A stretch of 64,000 nucleotides of DNA from JAZDEY01 sp043808325 [NCBI: Candidatus Eiseniibacteriota bacterium] (GTDB lineage Bacteria; Arandabacterota; Arandabacteria; Arandabacterales), in NCBI GenBank assembly GCA_043808325.1, contig JAZDEY010000035.1:1-64000 (forward strand), read 5' to 3'. The notes under the pieces were generated by a model, which was not told the origin of the DNA, ran no database searches, and saw nothing but the letters and a program-made list of their open reading frames with translations. The stretch's first letter is position 1. Every line of letters begins with the position of its first letter. The position numbers and the translations under genes are program-made. This document shows, piece by piece, positions 1 to 7,953 of this stretch.

Positions 1-324
1 GCACCACCCTGGTTCGCCGTGGCCTCTGCCACCAACCGCACGGCGGCCCCAAAGAACTCGCTATTCCACAGCTCGCCGCCCGCCCTGCTGCTTACACGCC
101 ACGGCCAAGCCACTTTGCCGAGTGCAAATTCACGACATAACTACTGTTTATACTGATCCGTATGAACCACCTTTGGACTGCTGTCCGGTCGGTGGTCCAC
201 TCACACCATCGTAGCAACGGACTGTCATGATTTCAACAGATTTCGGACGGTTGTATATGCCGAGGTGGGTATTATACGGTTTCCTGATAACATCGGACCC
301 GCGGCGTTATACCGCATCCATCGG

Positions 325-456
325 GCTTCGCACGCCCCCGGCTCCCCGGTTCAGGACGGTGATCTGGTTCGCACCGAAGTCGATGTCCTGCACCCGCAGC
401 GACATACATTCACTGAGCCGAAGACCTGCACCGTACATGAGACACGCAGCGAGCCA
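325..456 (-). pseudogene. Tyrosine recombinase (integrase) remnant
   Basis: The minus strand encodes a short stretch that matches the core of tyrosine recombinases: LMYGAGLRLSE followed by LRVQDIDF and an ITV segment. In this family the segment carries the first catalytic Arg, here the R of GLRLSE. The LRVxDxDF wording resembles integron-type and related integrases more than XerC/XerD. No N-terminal SAM-like domain and no downstream HxxR or Tyr motif can be read in frame. The stretch that should continue toward the catalytic Lys degrades after NRGAGGVRS. I read this as a dead fragment of a former integrase gene. The family call is firm for the motif; the subtype is inference. Confidence 0.6.
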
Positions 457-757
457 CCTTGGACGGAGGATCCTGCTCCAACTACCGCGTTGGTTTCGAG
501 ATCGCGGCAATCGACGCACGCGTCTCGCGGTATGATTCGCCGCTCCGCTGTCCGTGCGGACAATTTCCGGTCCGCACCCATAACTTACGCTCCGGCAACC
601 TTCTTGGCACCATACACGCAATAGAGAAGATGGTTATGCGGTTTCCGCGTTTCTCCATAATGCTTCGGCATAAACCCGGAGTCATATAGTGCCGCATTCA
701 CCGTCCCTTGAGACCCTAGCTCCGATAGTCCTCCCCAACCGGCCTGAGTTTTCGGGG

Positions 758-786
758 TTGACGTTGTCCGCCCTCGTAGGTAAAGT
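758..786 (+). promoter_or_regulatory. Possible sigma70-type promoter for the MBL lipoprotein gene
   Basis: TTGACG at 758-763 and TAAAGT at 781-786 are separated by 17 bases and lie about 120 bases before the GTG start at 908. The -35 is close to consensus and the -10 is only moderate. Confidence 0.4.
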
Positions 787-907
787 GCCGCCGTACCATC
801 CGGCCTGATCGTGCGCGACAGAGTGAGCCAACGGGGTGAGTCACGGGACCGCCAAGCCGTAGGGCCGGCAACTCGTTGCCTAACCGCAACTTCGAAAGGA
901 GTGCCAA

Positions 908-2176
908 GTGTCGCCATCCATAGCCTTTCTGACAGCACTATGTCTGATACTCCTGGCATCATGCGCGGCTTCCGAGGAGGAGCCGGTCTGGAAGGTCACC
1001 CAGCTCCGCGACCATATCTACGAACTGACCACGGACGGCGGTGGATACGCGGTAAAAGTGATCGCCTCCGTTGGGGACGATGGCCTCCTCATCGTCGACA
1101 CGGGCCAGAAGCGAACGGCCGAGGATCTGAAGACCGCGCTCCAGGCCCTCGGGTATGGGCTCCCGGCCATCATTATCAATACCCACTCCCACATCGAACA
1201 CACGGCAGGCAATAAGGTCTTCGGCAAAGCGCCCGTCATAATCGGCCACGAGAACCTCAGGACCCGCCTGACGAGCGGCGGGTTCCTGTTCGACGAGTTT
1301 CCCGAAGAGGCGCTGCCCGAGATCACCTTCGCTGACTCCCTCAGCCTGTTCTTTAACGGGGAGATGATCCGGCTGGTCGCTTTTCCCGGGGCACACGACG
1401 ATAGCGATATCATCGTGTGGTTCACAGGGTCCAAGATCGTATGCGTGGGGGCACTGGTCAACGGTCGCCACTTCCCGTCGGTCGATGAGAAAACCGGTGA
1501 CGTGCTCAAGTATCCCGAGATCACCGGCAGGGTGATCAGCCTGCTGCCCGAGGATGTGACCATCGTCCCCGGGCACGGTGAGGACTGCACGCTTGCCGAT
1601 GCCCGGGTCTTCCACGATATGCTCGTCAAGACCACGGAGGTCGTCCGCGCAGGGCTGGCTCAGGGAAAGGATGCGGCGACGCTCCAGAAGGAAGACGTAC
1701 TCGCCGATTGGGCGGACTTCGAGATCAGCTATATGGATCGGGCAACCTGGATTGAATACCTTGCAACCGGGCTGGCCGGCGAGGGATCGCCCTGCGACAC
1801 CAGAGAAACGCTCCATGAACCGATGTATTACGCCATCAAGCAGCAAGGCGTGGATGCGGCGATCAAGCAATACCACGAACTGAAGGCCAGCCGGAGAGAC
1901 GACTACAAGTTTGATGAGGACACCCTTGTGGGCATCGCCTACAAGCTATACACCAATGACAAGTACCCGGAAGCGGTAAAGTTCTTCGAGCTGTGCGCCG
2001 GCGAGTACCCGGCGCGCAAGTACACCGCACTCTGCTTCAACTTCACCGGCAATGCTTATAGCAAGATGAGCAACCGGGAACTTGCCATAAAGAGCTACCG
2101 GAGAGCTCTCAAGATAGAACCCGAAGACCCCTACGCCATCAAGATGCTGGAGGAACTCGGTGAGCGCAAGGAGTGA
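908..2176 (+). CDS. Metallo-beta-lactamase-fold lipoprotein with C-terminal TPRs
   Basis: This 422-aa protein starts at GTG 908, with AAAGGAG seven bases upstream. Residues 1-18 form a signal peptide ending in a lipobox (LLASC), so Cys19 is the likely lipid anchor. Residues about 28-260 are a metallo-beta-lactamase fold: a GLLIVDTGQ strand, the metal motif HSHIEH, a later PGAHDDSD segment and IVPGHGED. In the usual HxHxDH motif the fourth ligand is Asp; here it is Glu, so metal binding may differ. The last 130 residues contain TPR-like helices (CFNFTGNAYSKM, LAIKSYRRALKIEPEDPYA). The family hydrolyses esters, amides or thioesters; the substrate here cannot be told. It stands alone, upstream of the A/B array, and was probably acquired or kept independently of it. 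Confidence 0.85.
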   Translation: MSPSIAFLTALCLILLASCAASEEEPVWKVTQLRDHIYELTTDGGGYAVKVIASVGDDGLLIVDTGQKRTAEDLKTALQALGYGLPAIIINTHSHIEHTAGNKVFGKAPVIIGHENLRTRLTSGGFLFDEFPEEALPEITFADSLSLFFNGEMIRLVAFPGAHDDSDIIVWFTGSKIVCVGALVNGRHFPSVDEKTGDVLKYPEITGRVISLLPEDVTIVPGHGEDCTLADARVFHDMLVKTTEVVRAGLAQGKDAATLQKEDVLADWADFEISYMDRATWIEYLATGLAGEGSPCDTRETLHEPMYYAIKQQGVDAAIKQYHELKASRRDDYKFDEDTLVGIAYKLYTNDKYPEAVKFFELCAGEYPARKYTALCFNFTGNAYSKMSNRELAIKSYRRALKIEPEDPYAIKMLEELGERKE

Positions 2177-2400
2177 GATTTTTCTGCTCATCCACCCAAG
2201 GCGAGGCGGAGCCCGTGCCTGCAGTGACTCGTCCCTTTCTCACATAATGACGAAACCGCGGCCCTTTCAGAATGGGCGCATAGTCAACACTAGACTTAAG
2301 TGACCGTTCCCCGATGATCTAAAGCTCACCTTCACCGGGAGCGCCACGTTCTCCCACTTCCCGGTCGGCCAGACGAGGCCGGTCGTCGTGCCGACAACTA

Positions 2401-2427
2401 TTGACAAACGCCTAAATAATGTCTCAT
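2401..2427 (+). repeat. IS630 left terminal inverted repeat
   Basis: It begins TTGACAAACGCC and ends GTCTCAT, and pairs with 3473-3499 at about 21 of 27 positions. Confidence 0.88.
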
Positions 2428-2448
2428 ACTCCAACCCGGAGGTGAGAC

Positions 2449-2928
2449 ATGAGACCATACGGAGATCCCAGAACGCTGGAGCAGCGGCGACTGAAGGCGA
2501 TCAGGCTCCTGGCCAAGGGTCTTGGCCCCGGCGAGATAGCCGGACGGCTCGGTGTCGACCGTCGCTCGGTCCATCGTTGGCTGGCTGCCTATCGTGATCA
2601 CGGCATCAACGGTCTGGCGCCGCTTCCCGCTCCGGGCCGCCCGCCCAAGCTGACCCCTGAGGATCGCAAGAAGCTCACCCGCATGCTCCTCGATGGTGCC
2701 ACTGCCTGCGGCTACCCGACCGACCTGTGGACCGGTCCCCGGGTCGCTGATCTCATACGGCGCCGCTTCCGGGTTACCTATCACGCGAACCACATCAGCC
2801 GCCTTCTTCGCTCCCTCGGTTTCAGCCCCCAGAAGCCGGAGCGCCGCGCGCGGGAGCGGGACGAGGAGGCGATTCGGGGCTGGGTGCGCAGCGAATGGCC
2901 CCGGGTAAAAAAAACGCCTGGAGGCTAA
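2449..2928 (+). CDS. IS630 transposase, orfA (DNA-binding part)
   Basis: This 159-codon frame encodes the N-terminal half of an IS630-type transposase. Residues about 10-50 form a helix-turn-helix (RLKAIRLLAKG, EIAGRLGVDRRSVHRWLAAY) and residues about 65-140 form the second winged-helix segment (SRLLRSLGFSPQKPERRARER). The ATG at 2449 follows GGAGGTGAGAC. The frame ends at 2926-2928, just past an eight-A run, and overlaps orfB in the -1 frame. On its own it lacks the catalytic domain. It could act as a DNA-binding regulator of transposition, or be only the front half of the frameshifted full-length enzyme. Confidence 0.88.
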   Translation: MRPYGDPRTLEQRRLKAIRLLAKGLGPGEIAGRLGVDRRSVHRWLAAYRDHGINGLAPLPAPGRPPKLTPEDRKKLTRMLLDGATACGYPTDLWTGPRVADLIRRRFRVTYHANHISRLLRSLGFSPQKPERRARERDEEAIRGWVRSEWPRVKKTPGG

Positions 2929-3476
2929 AGGCCAGTCTCGTTTTCATCGATGAGAGTGGGCTCCTCATGGCCCCGCTCGTCCGCCGCACCTGGGCGCCGG
3001 TTGGACAGACCCCGGTCCTCTATCAACGAGGGCGGTCCCATGAGCGTATCTCGATGATCGCGGCCATTACCGTCTCGCCCCGCCGACGCAAGGTGGGACT
3101 TTACTTTTCGCTCCTGGCCAACGAGAACGTCGTTACCCATTCCCTACTCCGGTTTCTCCGGCAGATCCGACGCCAACTCGGTACGCCGATAATCCTCGTG
3201 TGGGACCGGTTGAATGTCCATAGATCCGCCCGAGCGATTCTCCAGCGCCGCAATCACTCCATCCATTCGGCCTTTCTGCCGCCCTACGCTCCCGAGCTGA
3301 ACCCCGTGGAGGCTTTCTGGTCGTACCTCAAGATGAACCCTCTGGCGAACCACGCGGCCCTCGATGTCGAGGAGCTTCACCGGCGCGCCGGGCGTCACGC
3401 CCGCGCCATCGCCGCAGATCAGCACTTGCTTCGCTCCTTCATTCGCACAACACCACTTTCTCTACGTCTCAAATGA
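2895..3476 (+). CDS. IS630 transposase, orfB (DDE catalytic part)
   Basis: This frame supplies the catalytic domain of the transposase. The acidic triad is visible: D in VFIDESGL, D in ILVWDRLNVH, and E in PPYAPELNPVEAFW. That is the DDE arrangement of IS630/Tc1-mariner enzymes, which cut and paste DNA at TA sites. The ATG at 2895 lies inside orfA without a clear ribosome site, so the natural product is probably an OrfAB fusion of about 340 residues made by -1 slippage at 2907-2914. That length is usual for the family. All catalytic residues are present. Confidence 0.88.
   Translation: MAPGKKNAWRLKASLVFIDESGLLMAPLVRRTWAPVGQTPVLYQRGRSHERISMIAAITVSPRRRKVGLYFSLLANENVVTHSLLRFLRQIRRQLGTPIILVWDRLNVHRSARAILQRRNHSIHSAFLPPYAPELNPVEAFWSYLKMNPLANHAALDVEELHRRAGRHARAIAADQHLLRSFIRTTPLSLRLK
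2907..2914 (+). other. Programmed -1 frameshift site candidate in IS630
   Basis: Eight consecutive A residues place a perfect A_AAA_AAA heptamer (2907-2913) in the orfA reading frame. Slipping back by one base reads straight into orfB, giving V-K-K-N-A-W-R. This is the standard arrangement for -1 programmed frameshifting in insertion sequences. Confidence 0.75.
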
Positions 3477-3499
3477 GACGTTACTTATGCGATGATCAA
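3473..3499 (-). repeat. IS630 right terminal inverted repeat
   Basis: Read on the minus strand it begins TTGATCATCGC and ends GTCTCAT, mirroring the left end. A TA follows at 3500-3501. Confidence 0.88.
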
Positions 3500-3931
3500 T
3501 AAGCCGCGGCCAATCCCACCCAGTGCCCCCAACATCCGCCCAAACACTGGCGTGCTCTCGGCACCCCCTTCACCCCAAAACATTGCGCCAACTACGGACC
3601 CGGCTATGCCCCCTATGAGCATGCCCGCACCCGCGCCGATAACCGCATGGCGAAACCTGGATCCAGAGGGGCGCCACACTTCGATATGCGTGATCGACCG
3701 CAGGGGAACTGCCAGCGATCGCTGATTACTCTGCGTGATCCAAAGCGTGTCCCTTGCCGCAGCCAGAACGGTTGCAACATGGTGTGAAAGCACAGGTGCA
3801 TTCGCATCCACGCGTACCCGCGTGCCCGCCGCGGGAGGAAAAGAGGAGGATGAAGGCTTCGCGGGCTGTGCAGGCTGCACCCACACCAAAAGACTCATGA
3901 GACTACACAAAGTCAAACCTAACCACCGCAT

Positions 3932-4662
3932 GAGACACCTCCTGCTAAAGCATCGTGATGTCATCTACCTTCGAAACGTCCCGCTATCACTCGTCTTATA
4001 CCGCGAGAATGGTCTCGGCAACGGCTTCAGGTTCTCACGGACGTGTGACAGTCAGCTCCGCTATCCCCGGCCCCGGTCCTTTATTCTGAGGAGCGTAGGG
4101 CTCAGACCAGAAACGCAACGGCGGTCTACATTCACGTTGTACCTTGGGCCGTAGTCTATCGCAACCGGAATCGATGGCTCAGATAAGAGAAAGTCTCGGG
4201 TGAAGATGAACGAAGATGGCAATATCCTGCCCGCTCATCATGGGAGTCTGGCTTTGACTCGGGATCCGTAGCGATCCTCTCAAGGGCGCCGTGATGGGCG
4301 GGGGCACCGCGCCGGTCGACGCTCTTGTCGGCTGAACCGCCACAGGTGTGTGTCTCATTTACACACGGTCCGGCAAGGGCGTGCCAGGGAAGATATGGCG
4401 GGCTCGCTCAATTCATTCGCAGCCAATGATAGATGGTGTCCCCGCAAGAGGTTGGACAAGCGACGTGGCGCCGCAGCATCCGCACGCGGCATGCATGCGC
4501 TTCGCTGATTCCTCGATGCCGGTGGAAGAGCCGGTTTCCTGCTGCTCACCAGCACGATAATTGAACGCAACGGACCGGAGCGAGATCTGCAATGCGTCTG
4601 CTCAATCTGCGGCAGAGCCATGCCATCGGGTCAATTCTCGCCTGGACGGCAAGTCCTGCTAG
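3932..4662. repeat. Inter-unit repeat R1 of the A/B array
   Basis: From about 4022 to 4662 this stretch is nearly identical to 6023-6687 (R2), with point differences and one 24-base gap; similarity continues more weakly back to the family B start. It contains no gene I can support. On the plus strand an ATG at 4216 opens a short hydrophobic frame with a TGA shared with R2, then further coding-like sequence (ALVG, TATGVCLIYTRSGKG) that is broken here by a second stop. This suggests an ancient dead small membrane-protein gene. It may also hold the promoter for copy B1, which reads the other way. Confidence 0.7.
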
Positions 4663-5262
4663 CTAAGGTGCCGTGCCCACATAAACGGCATAGATGAAGC
4701 CAACGGCAGCGGCGACCGCCAAGCCGATCACGCCGACGCGCCAGCCCGGCGGGCCCAGACGTATGCCTGCGTGCAGGCCGCCCCCCTCGAGGCCACCCTT
4801 CAGGAGATCCATGCCTATGTAAGGAGCAACCCGATCTTTGTAGTTGACGTCGACGTGCCCTGCAAAGCCCGGCTGCACATCGCCTCCTGACCACGTGCGA
4901 CCCAATATCGGCCCTCCCGCGAAGTTCATGCTCCAGTTCGGGCTCATCCATCGCCTGACCCTGAGCTTTAGCCCCCCACGAACGCATTCCAAATTGTTGT
5001 CAAAGGCGATGTAAGTAGTCCCCCCGATGGCATAGCGCTCACGGTAGTTGACCATCCATCCGATCTCGGAACTAAGGCAGATCGGGTCGTAGGTCTTAGG
5101 CATGTAGCCGAGCCCAAACTCCGTTATCCAAAATGTTTTGCAGGCAGGCGCGGGTTTCCCTCGGAAACACATCCGTGCGCTAGCCGGGACAGCTACCAGG
5201 TACAAGAACGAGAATGCGGCGATCGCCAGAATGACAAGTGCTCTCCCGATGGTGTGCCTCAT
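4663..5262 (-). CDS. Family A exported protein, copy A2
   Basis: I do not recognise this 199-aa protein. The start chosen is the ATG at 5262, which follows GGAGGGAGTA; an upstream in-frame ATG at 5334 lacks a ribosome site. Residues 1-29 form a signal peptide ending VPASA. The mature N-terminus carries two Cys (MCFRGKPAPACKTFW), and an aromatic-rich middle (WMSPNWSMNFAGGPI, HVDVNYKDRVAPYIG) looks like amphipathic beta strands of a small envelope barrel. The last 25 residues are a hydrophobic segment (GVIGLAVAAAVGFIYAVYVG). It is a close paralogue of 6688-7287 and follows family B copy B2 by 114 bases in the same direction. The pair is probably one transcript whose products work together in the envelope; the function is unknown. 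Confidence 0.72.
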   Translation of the reverse strand: MRHTIGRALVILAIAAFSFLYLVAVPASARMCFRGKPAPACKTFWITEFGLGYMPKTYDPICLSSEIGWMVNYRERYAIGGTTYIAFDNNLECVRGGLKLRVRRWMSPNWSMNFAGGPILGRTWSGGDVQPGFAGHVDVNYKDRVAPYIGMDLLKGGLEGGGLHAGIRLGPPGWRVGVIGLAVAAAVGFIYAVYVGTAP

Positions 5263-5376
5263 TACTCCCTCCTTTCCCGCGCGGTCAAGACGCATACTAT
5301 GGCCTCTGCAGCATAGCGCACGCTTCATCAGCACGGATGCTGCATGGCCTCCCTGCCGTCATCAAGACTCGGGAGC

Positions 5377-5937
5377 TCAGAACACGGGCAGGGTCAGTGC
5401 CAGCCCCATGTGACTATCCCTATATGATCTAAGGCTCACCTTCACCGGGAGGGTCACTTCCTCCCACTTTCCCGTAGGTAGGACAAGCCCGACCGTCGTA
5501 CCGACCACCAGACCAAGCGGAATGCCCACTATCACACCCCACATAGCCGCGATTTTGTCGTCCCCACCCCTACCCTTCGCATCGGTATACGCTTCGAGCG
5601 CGCCTAACGCTATGCCCCCGATGAGCATGCCGGCACCCGCACCAATAACCGCATGGCGGGCTCGCGAGCCGTAGGCATGCCATACTTCGAGACGGGTAAT
5701 CGACCGCACGGGCACTGCCCGGGGCCGCTCGTAAGCTCGCCCAAGCCAAAGAGTGTCGCCGCTGGCAGCCATGACCGTCACAACATGGTGAGACAGCTGA
5801 TGTGTGCTGGCATCCACTCGTACGCGCTCACCCACGGGGGGAGGAAAAGAGGCCTTATCGCGCTCGGCAGACTGAACGGGCACAGCCAGAACCATCAGAA
5901 TCACAAGACCGCACAAACTCATATCTACCCACCGCAT
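5377..5937 (-). CDS. Family B exported glycine-zipper protein, copy B2
   Basis: This 186-aa protein starts at the ATG at 5937, preceded by AGCAGGAGGTGTTTC. A signal peptide (MRWVDMSLCGLVILMVLAV, cut near VQSAE) precedes a beta-type segment (GERVRVDAS ... DTLWLGRA ... RAVPVRSITRLEVW), the pattern of short SH3-like domains next to membranes. A glycine-zipper hydrophobic stretch follows (HAVIGAGAGMLIGGIALGA), then a second one (GVIVGIPLGLVVGTTVGLV) and a conserved tail PTGKWEEVTLPVKVSLRS. Glycine zippers usually mark helix packing in membranes. It is paralogous to B1 and B3, and family A copy A2 lies just downstream. The function is unknown; a membrane or envelope structural role is inference. 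Confidence 0.72.
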   Translation of the reverse strand: MRWVDMSLCGLVILMVLAVPVQSAERDKASFPPPVGERVRVDASTHQLSHHVVTVMAASGDTLWLGRAYERPRAVPVRSITRLEVWHAYGSRARHAVIGAGAGMLIGGIALGALEAYTDAKGRGGDDKIAAMWGVIVGIPLGLVVGTTVGLVLPTGKWEEVTLPVKVSLRSYRDSHMGLALTLPVF

Positions 5938-6687
5938 GAAACACCTCCTGCTAACGTGCCGTAACGTCATCGACCTTCGAAAAGTCCCTACCGCAATCCT
6001 CGTGATAATGTGAGAATGGCTGCGGCTTCAGGTTCTCACGGACGTGTGACAGTCAGCTCCGCTATCCCCGGCCCCGGTCCTTTATTCTGAGGAGCGTAGG
6101 GCTCAGACCAAAAACGCAGCAGTAATCTACATTCGCGTTGTACCACGAACCGTACTCTATCACAACCGGAATCGATGGCTCAGATAAGCGAAAGTCTCGG
6201 GTGAAGAGGAACGAAGATGGCAATATACTGGCTGCTTATCCTGGGAGTCTGGCTTTGACTTGGGATCCGTGGCATCACCCTCAAAGGCGCCGTGATGGGC
6301 CGAGGCCCCGCGCCGATCAACGCTCTTGTCGGCGGAACCGCCACAGGTGTGTGTCTCATTTACACACGATCCGGCAAGGGCGGGCCATGGAAGATATGGC
6401 GGGCTCGCTCAATCCATTCGCAGCCAATGATAGCTGGTGTCCCCGCAAGAGGTTGGATAAGCGGCGCGGCACTTGCTCCTGCAAGCGACGTGGCGCCGCA
6501 GCATCCGCGCACGGCATGCATGCGCTTCGCTGATTCCTCGATGCCGGTGGATGAGCCGGTTTCCTGCTGCTCACCAGCACGATAATCGAACGCACGGGAC
6601 CGGAGCGAGATCTGCAATGCATCTGCTCAATCTGCGGCAGAGCCATGCCATCGGGTCAATTTTCGCCTGGACGGCAAGTCCTGCTAG
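5938..6687. repeat. Inter-unit repeat R2 of the A/B array
   Basis: This is the second copy of the R1 sequence, offset by about 2.0 kb and nearly identical over 6023-6687. It has a 24-base insertion near 6464-6487 that keeps the plus-strand frame open. The plus-strand ATG at 6217 opens MAIYWLLILGVWL, then TGA at 6256, then the same frame runs on to 6585 (GITLKGAVMGRG, ALVGGTATGVCLIYTRSGKG). The same TGA is in R1, so it predates the duplication. I see no supportable gene. Confidence 0.7.
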
Positions 6688-7287
6688 CTACGGCGCGGTG
6701 CCAGCTGCAAGGAGAGCGAGGAAGCCAAAGGCAGCAGCCACCGCCAGGCCAATCACGCAGAGGCGCCACCCGGGGTGCCATCCCGGTAGCCCCAGACGTA
6801 CGCCTGCATGCAAGCCACTCCCCTCCTCAAGGCCGCCCGCCAGGGCATCCAGGCCTAAGTAGGGAGCAACCCAATCCTTGTAGTTAACGTCGACGTGCGC
6901 TGCAAAGCCCGGCTGTACGCCTTGTGACCCACGACCGAATATTGGCCCTCCTGCGAAGTTCATGCTCCAATTCGGACTCATCCACCGCCTGACCCTAAGC
7001 ATGGGCCCGCACCGAAAAGGTTCGCGGAAGGCGACATAAGTAGTCCCCCCGATGGCATAGCCCTCACGGTAGTTGACCATCAACCCGATCTCGCAAGTGG
7101 GGCAGGCCGGACGGGGCGTTCCCTGCATATAGCCCAGCCCAAACTCCGTTATCCAGAATGTCTTGCAGGCAGGCGCGGGTTTCCCTCGGAAACACATCTG
7201 CGCGCTGGCCGGGACAGATACCAGGTAGAGACAAGAGAACGCCGCGATTCCCAGAATGATAAGGCCTCTGGCGATGAACTGCCTCAT
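6688..7287 (-). CDS. Family A exported protein, copy A3
   Basis: This 199-aa paralogue of copy A2 has the same length. The start is the ATG at 7287 after GGAGGGAGTA. It shares the signal peptide ending VPASA, the MCFRGKPAPACKTFWITEF block, the central AIGGTTY and WMSPNWSMNFAGGPI blocks, the HVDVNYKDWVAPYLG segment and a hydrophobic C-terminus. It differs by extra Cys residues in the segment ACPTCEIG, which may form a disulfide not available to A2. It lies 117 bases downstream of B3 in the same orientation. Strong conservation of the aromatic blocks alongside divergence elsewhere suggests both copies were kept functional. I do not recognise the family. Confidence 0.72.
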   Translation of the reverse strand: MRQFIARGLIILGIAAFSCLYLVSVPASAQMCFRGKPAPACKTFWITEFGLGYMQGTPRPACPTCEIGLMVNYREGYAIGGTTYVAFREPFRCGPMLRVRRWMSPNWSMNFAGGPIFGRGSQGVQPGFAAHVDVNYKDWVAPYLGLDALAGGLEEGSGLHAGVRLGLPGWHPGWRLCVIGLAVAAAFGFLALLAAGTAP

Positions 7288-7404
7288 TACTCCCTCCTTT
7301 CCCGCGCGGCCAAACCACATATTGTGGCCCCCGCAACACAGCACACTCTTCATCAGCCGGACGCTTGCAAGTGGGCCTCCTGACCATCATCAATGCCCGA
7401 AGGC

Positions 7405-7953
7405 TCATAAGAAGGCCACCGTCAGTGTCAACCCGGGACGGCCATTCCCTATCGATCTGATGCTCACCTTCCCGGGGAGGGTCACATCCTCCCACTTTCC
7501 CGTAGGCAAGACGAGACCGACCGTCGTGCCGATCAGCAGCCCCGTGGGAATGCCCGTGATCATGCCAGCTGCGGCGGGGGATAGGGCCCCAATGTCACCG
7601 CTCACTGCACCCAGCACAGTGAAAGCTACGACCCCTATGACCACGCCTGCGCCCGCACCTATAGCCGCGTGCCGAGACCGTGAGCCAGAGGGGCGCCACA
7701 CTTCGAGGTGCGTGATTGACACCACGGGCACGGCACGGGGCGGCTTGTCAGCCTGCGCGAGCCACAGAGTGTCACTACTCACGGCCCTTACGATTGCGGT
7801 ATGCTGAACCAGTACAGGTGCGCGAGCATCCACTCGTACGCGCTCACCCATGGGGGGAGGAAAAGAGGCCTTATCGCGCTCGGCAGACTGAACAGGCACA
7901 GCCAGAACCATCAGAATCATAAGACCGCACAAACTCATATTTACCCACCGCAT
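7405..7953 (-). CDS. Family B exported glycine-zipper protein, copy B3
   Basis: This 182-aa paralogue of B1 and B2 starts at the ATG at 7953, which follows AGGAGAT. It has a signal peptide (MRWVNMSLCGLMILMVLAV), the GERVRVDAR segment, DTLWLAQA, the RAVPVVSITHLEVWRPSGS block, glycine-zipper stretches (HAAIGAGAGVVIGVVAF, GMITGIPTGLLIGTTVGLV) and the PTGKWEDVTLP tail. It heads the array as read on the minus strand and is followed by A3. Upstream sequence (7954-8036) does not resemble R1/R2, so this copy marks one edge of the duplicated block. The function is unknown. Confidence 0.72.
   Translation of the reverse strand: MRWVNMSLCGLMILMVLAVPVQSAERDKASFPPPMGERVRVDARAPVLVQHTAIVRAVSSDTLWLAQADKPPRAVPVVSITHLEVWRPSGSRSRHAAIGAGAGVVIGVVAFTVLGAVSGDIGALSPAAAGMITGIPTGLLIGTTVGLVLPTGKWEDVTLPGKVSIRSIGNGRPGLTLTVAFL

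Larger units (their letters stand above)
1..907. other. Gene-poor region without an intact gene
   Basis: No open frame here has a convincing start, ribosome site or recognisable product. The only recognisable coding trace is a minus-strand tyrosine-recombinase scrap near 325-456. A plausible promoter for the next gene lies near 758-786. The rest looks like decayed accessory DNA. Confidence 0.5.
2401..3499 (+). mobile_element. Complete IS630-family insertion sequence
   Basis: The element is 1099 bp long and bounded by 27-bp imperfect inverted repeats. It is flanked by TA at 2399-2400 and 3500-3501, the target duplication expected for IS630/Tc1-mariner elements. It carries two overlapping frames (orfA and orfB) joined by an A-run slip site. 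It interrupts family B copy 1. Both ends, the frames and the catalytic residues look intact, so it may still be active. Confidence 0.93.
2267..3931 (-). pseudogene. Family B exported glycine-zipper protein, copy B1, split by IS630
   Basis: The N-terminal part (3931 down to 3502) and the C-terminal part (2398 down to 2267) are the two halves of one gene of the B family, which is intact at 5377-5937 and 7405-7953. A 1099-bp IS630-type element sits between them. Removing the element and one TA copy restores the frame exactly: ...GRGL joins VVGTTTGLV, matching the corresponding stretch in B2 and B3. The start is the ATG at 3931, preceded by AGGAGGT. A signal peptide, a VRVDA-type beta segment and the glycine-rich GAGAGMLIGG segment are all still present, and no other inactivating change is visible. 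The insertion is therefore likely recent. Confidence 0.9.

Noticed and set aside
4355-6646. Paired minus-strand frames of 88 and 96 codons in R1 and R2
   Set aside because: Both are open but lack ribosome sites, and their composition (Ser/Arg/Ala-rich, no hydrophobic pattern) does not look like protein; the plus-strand frame is equally open.
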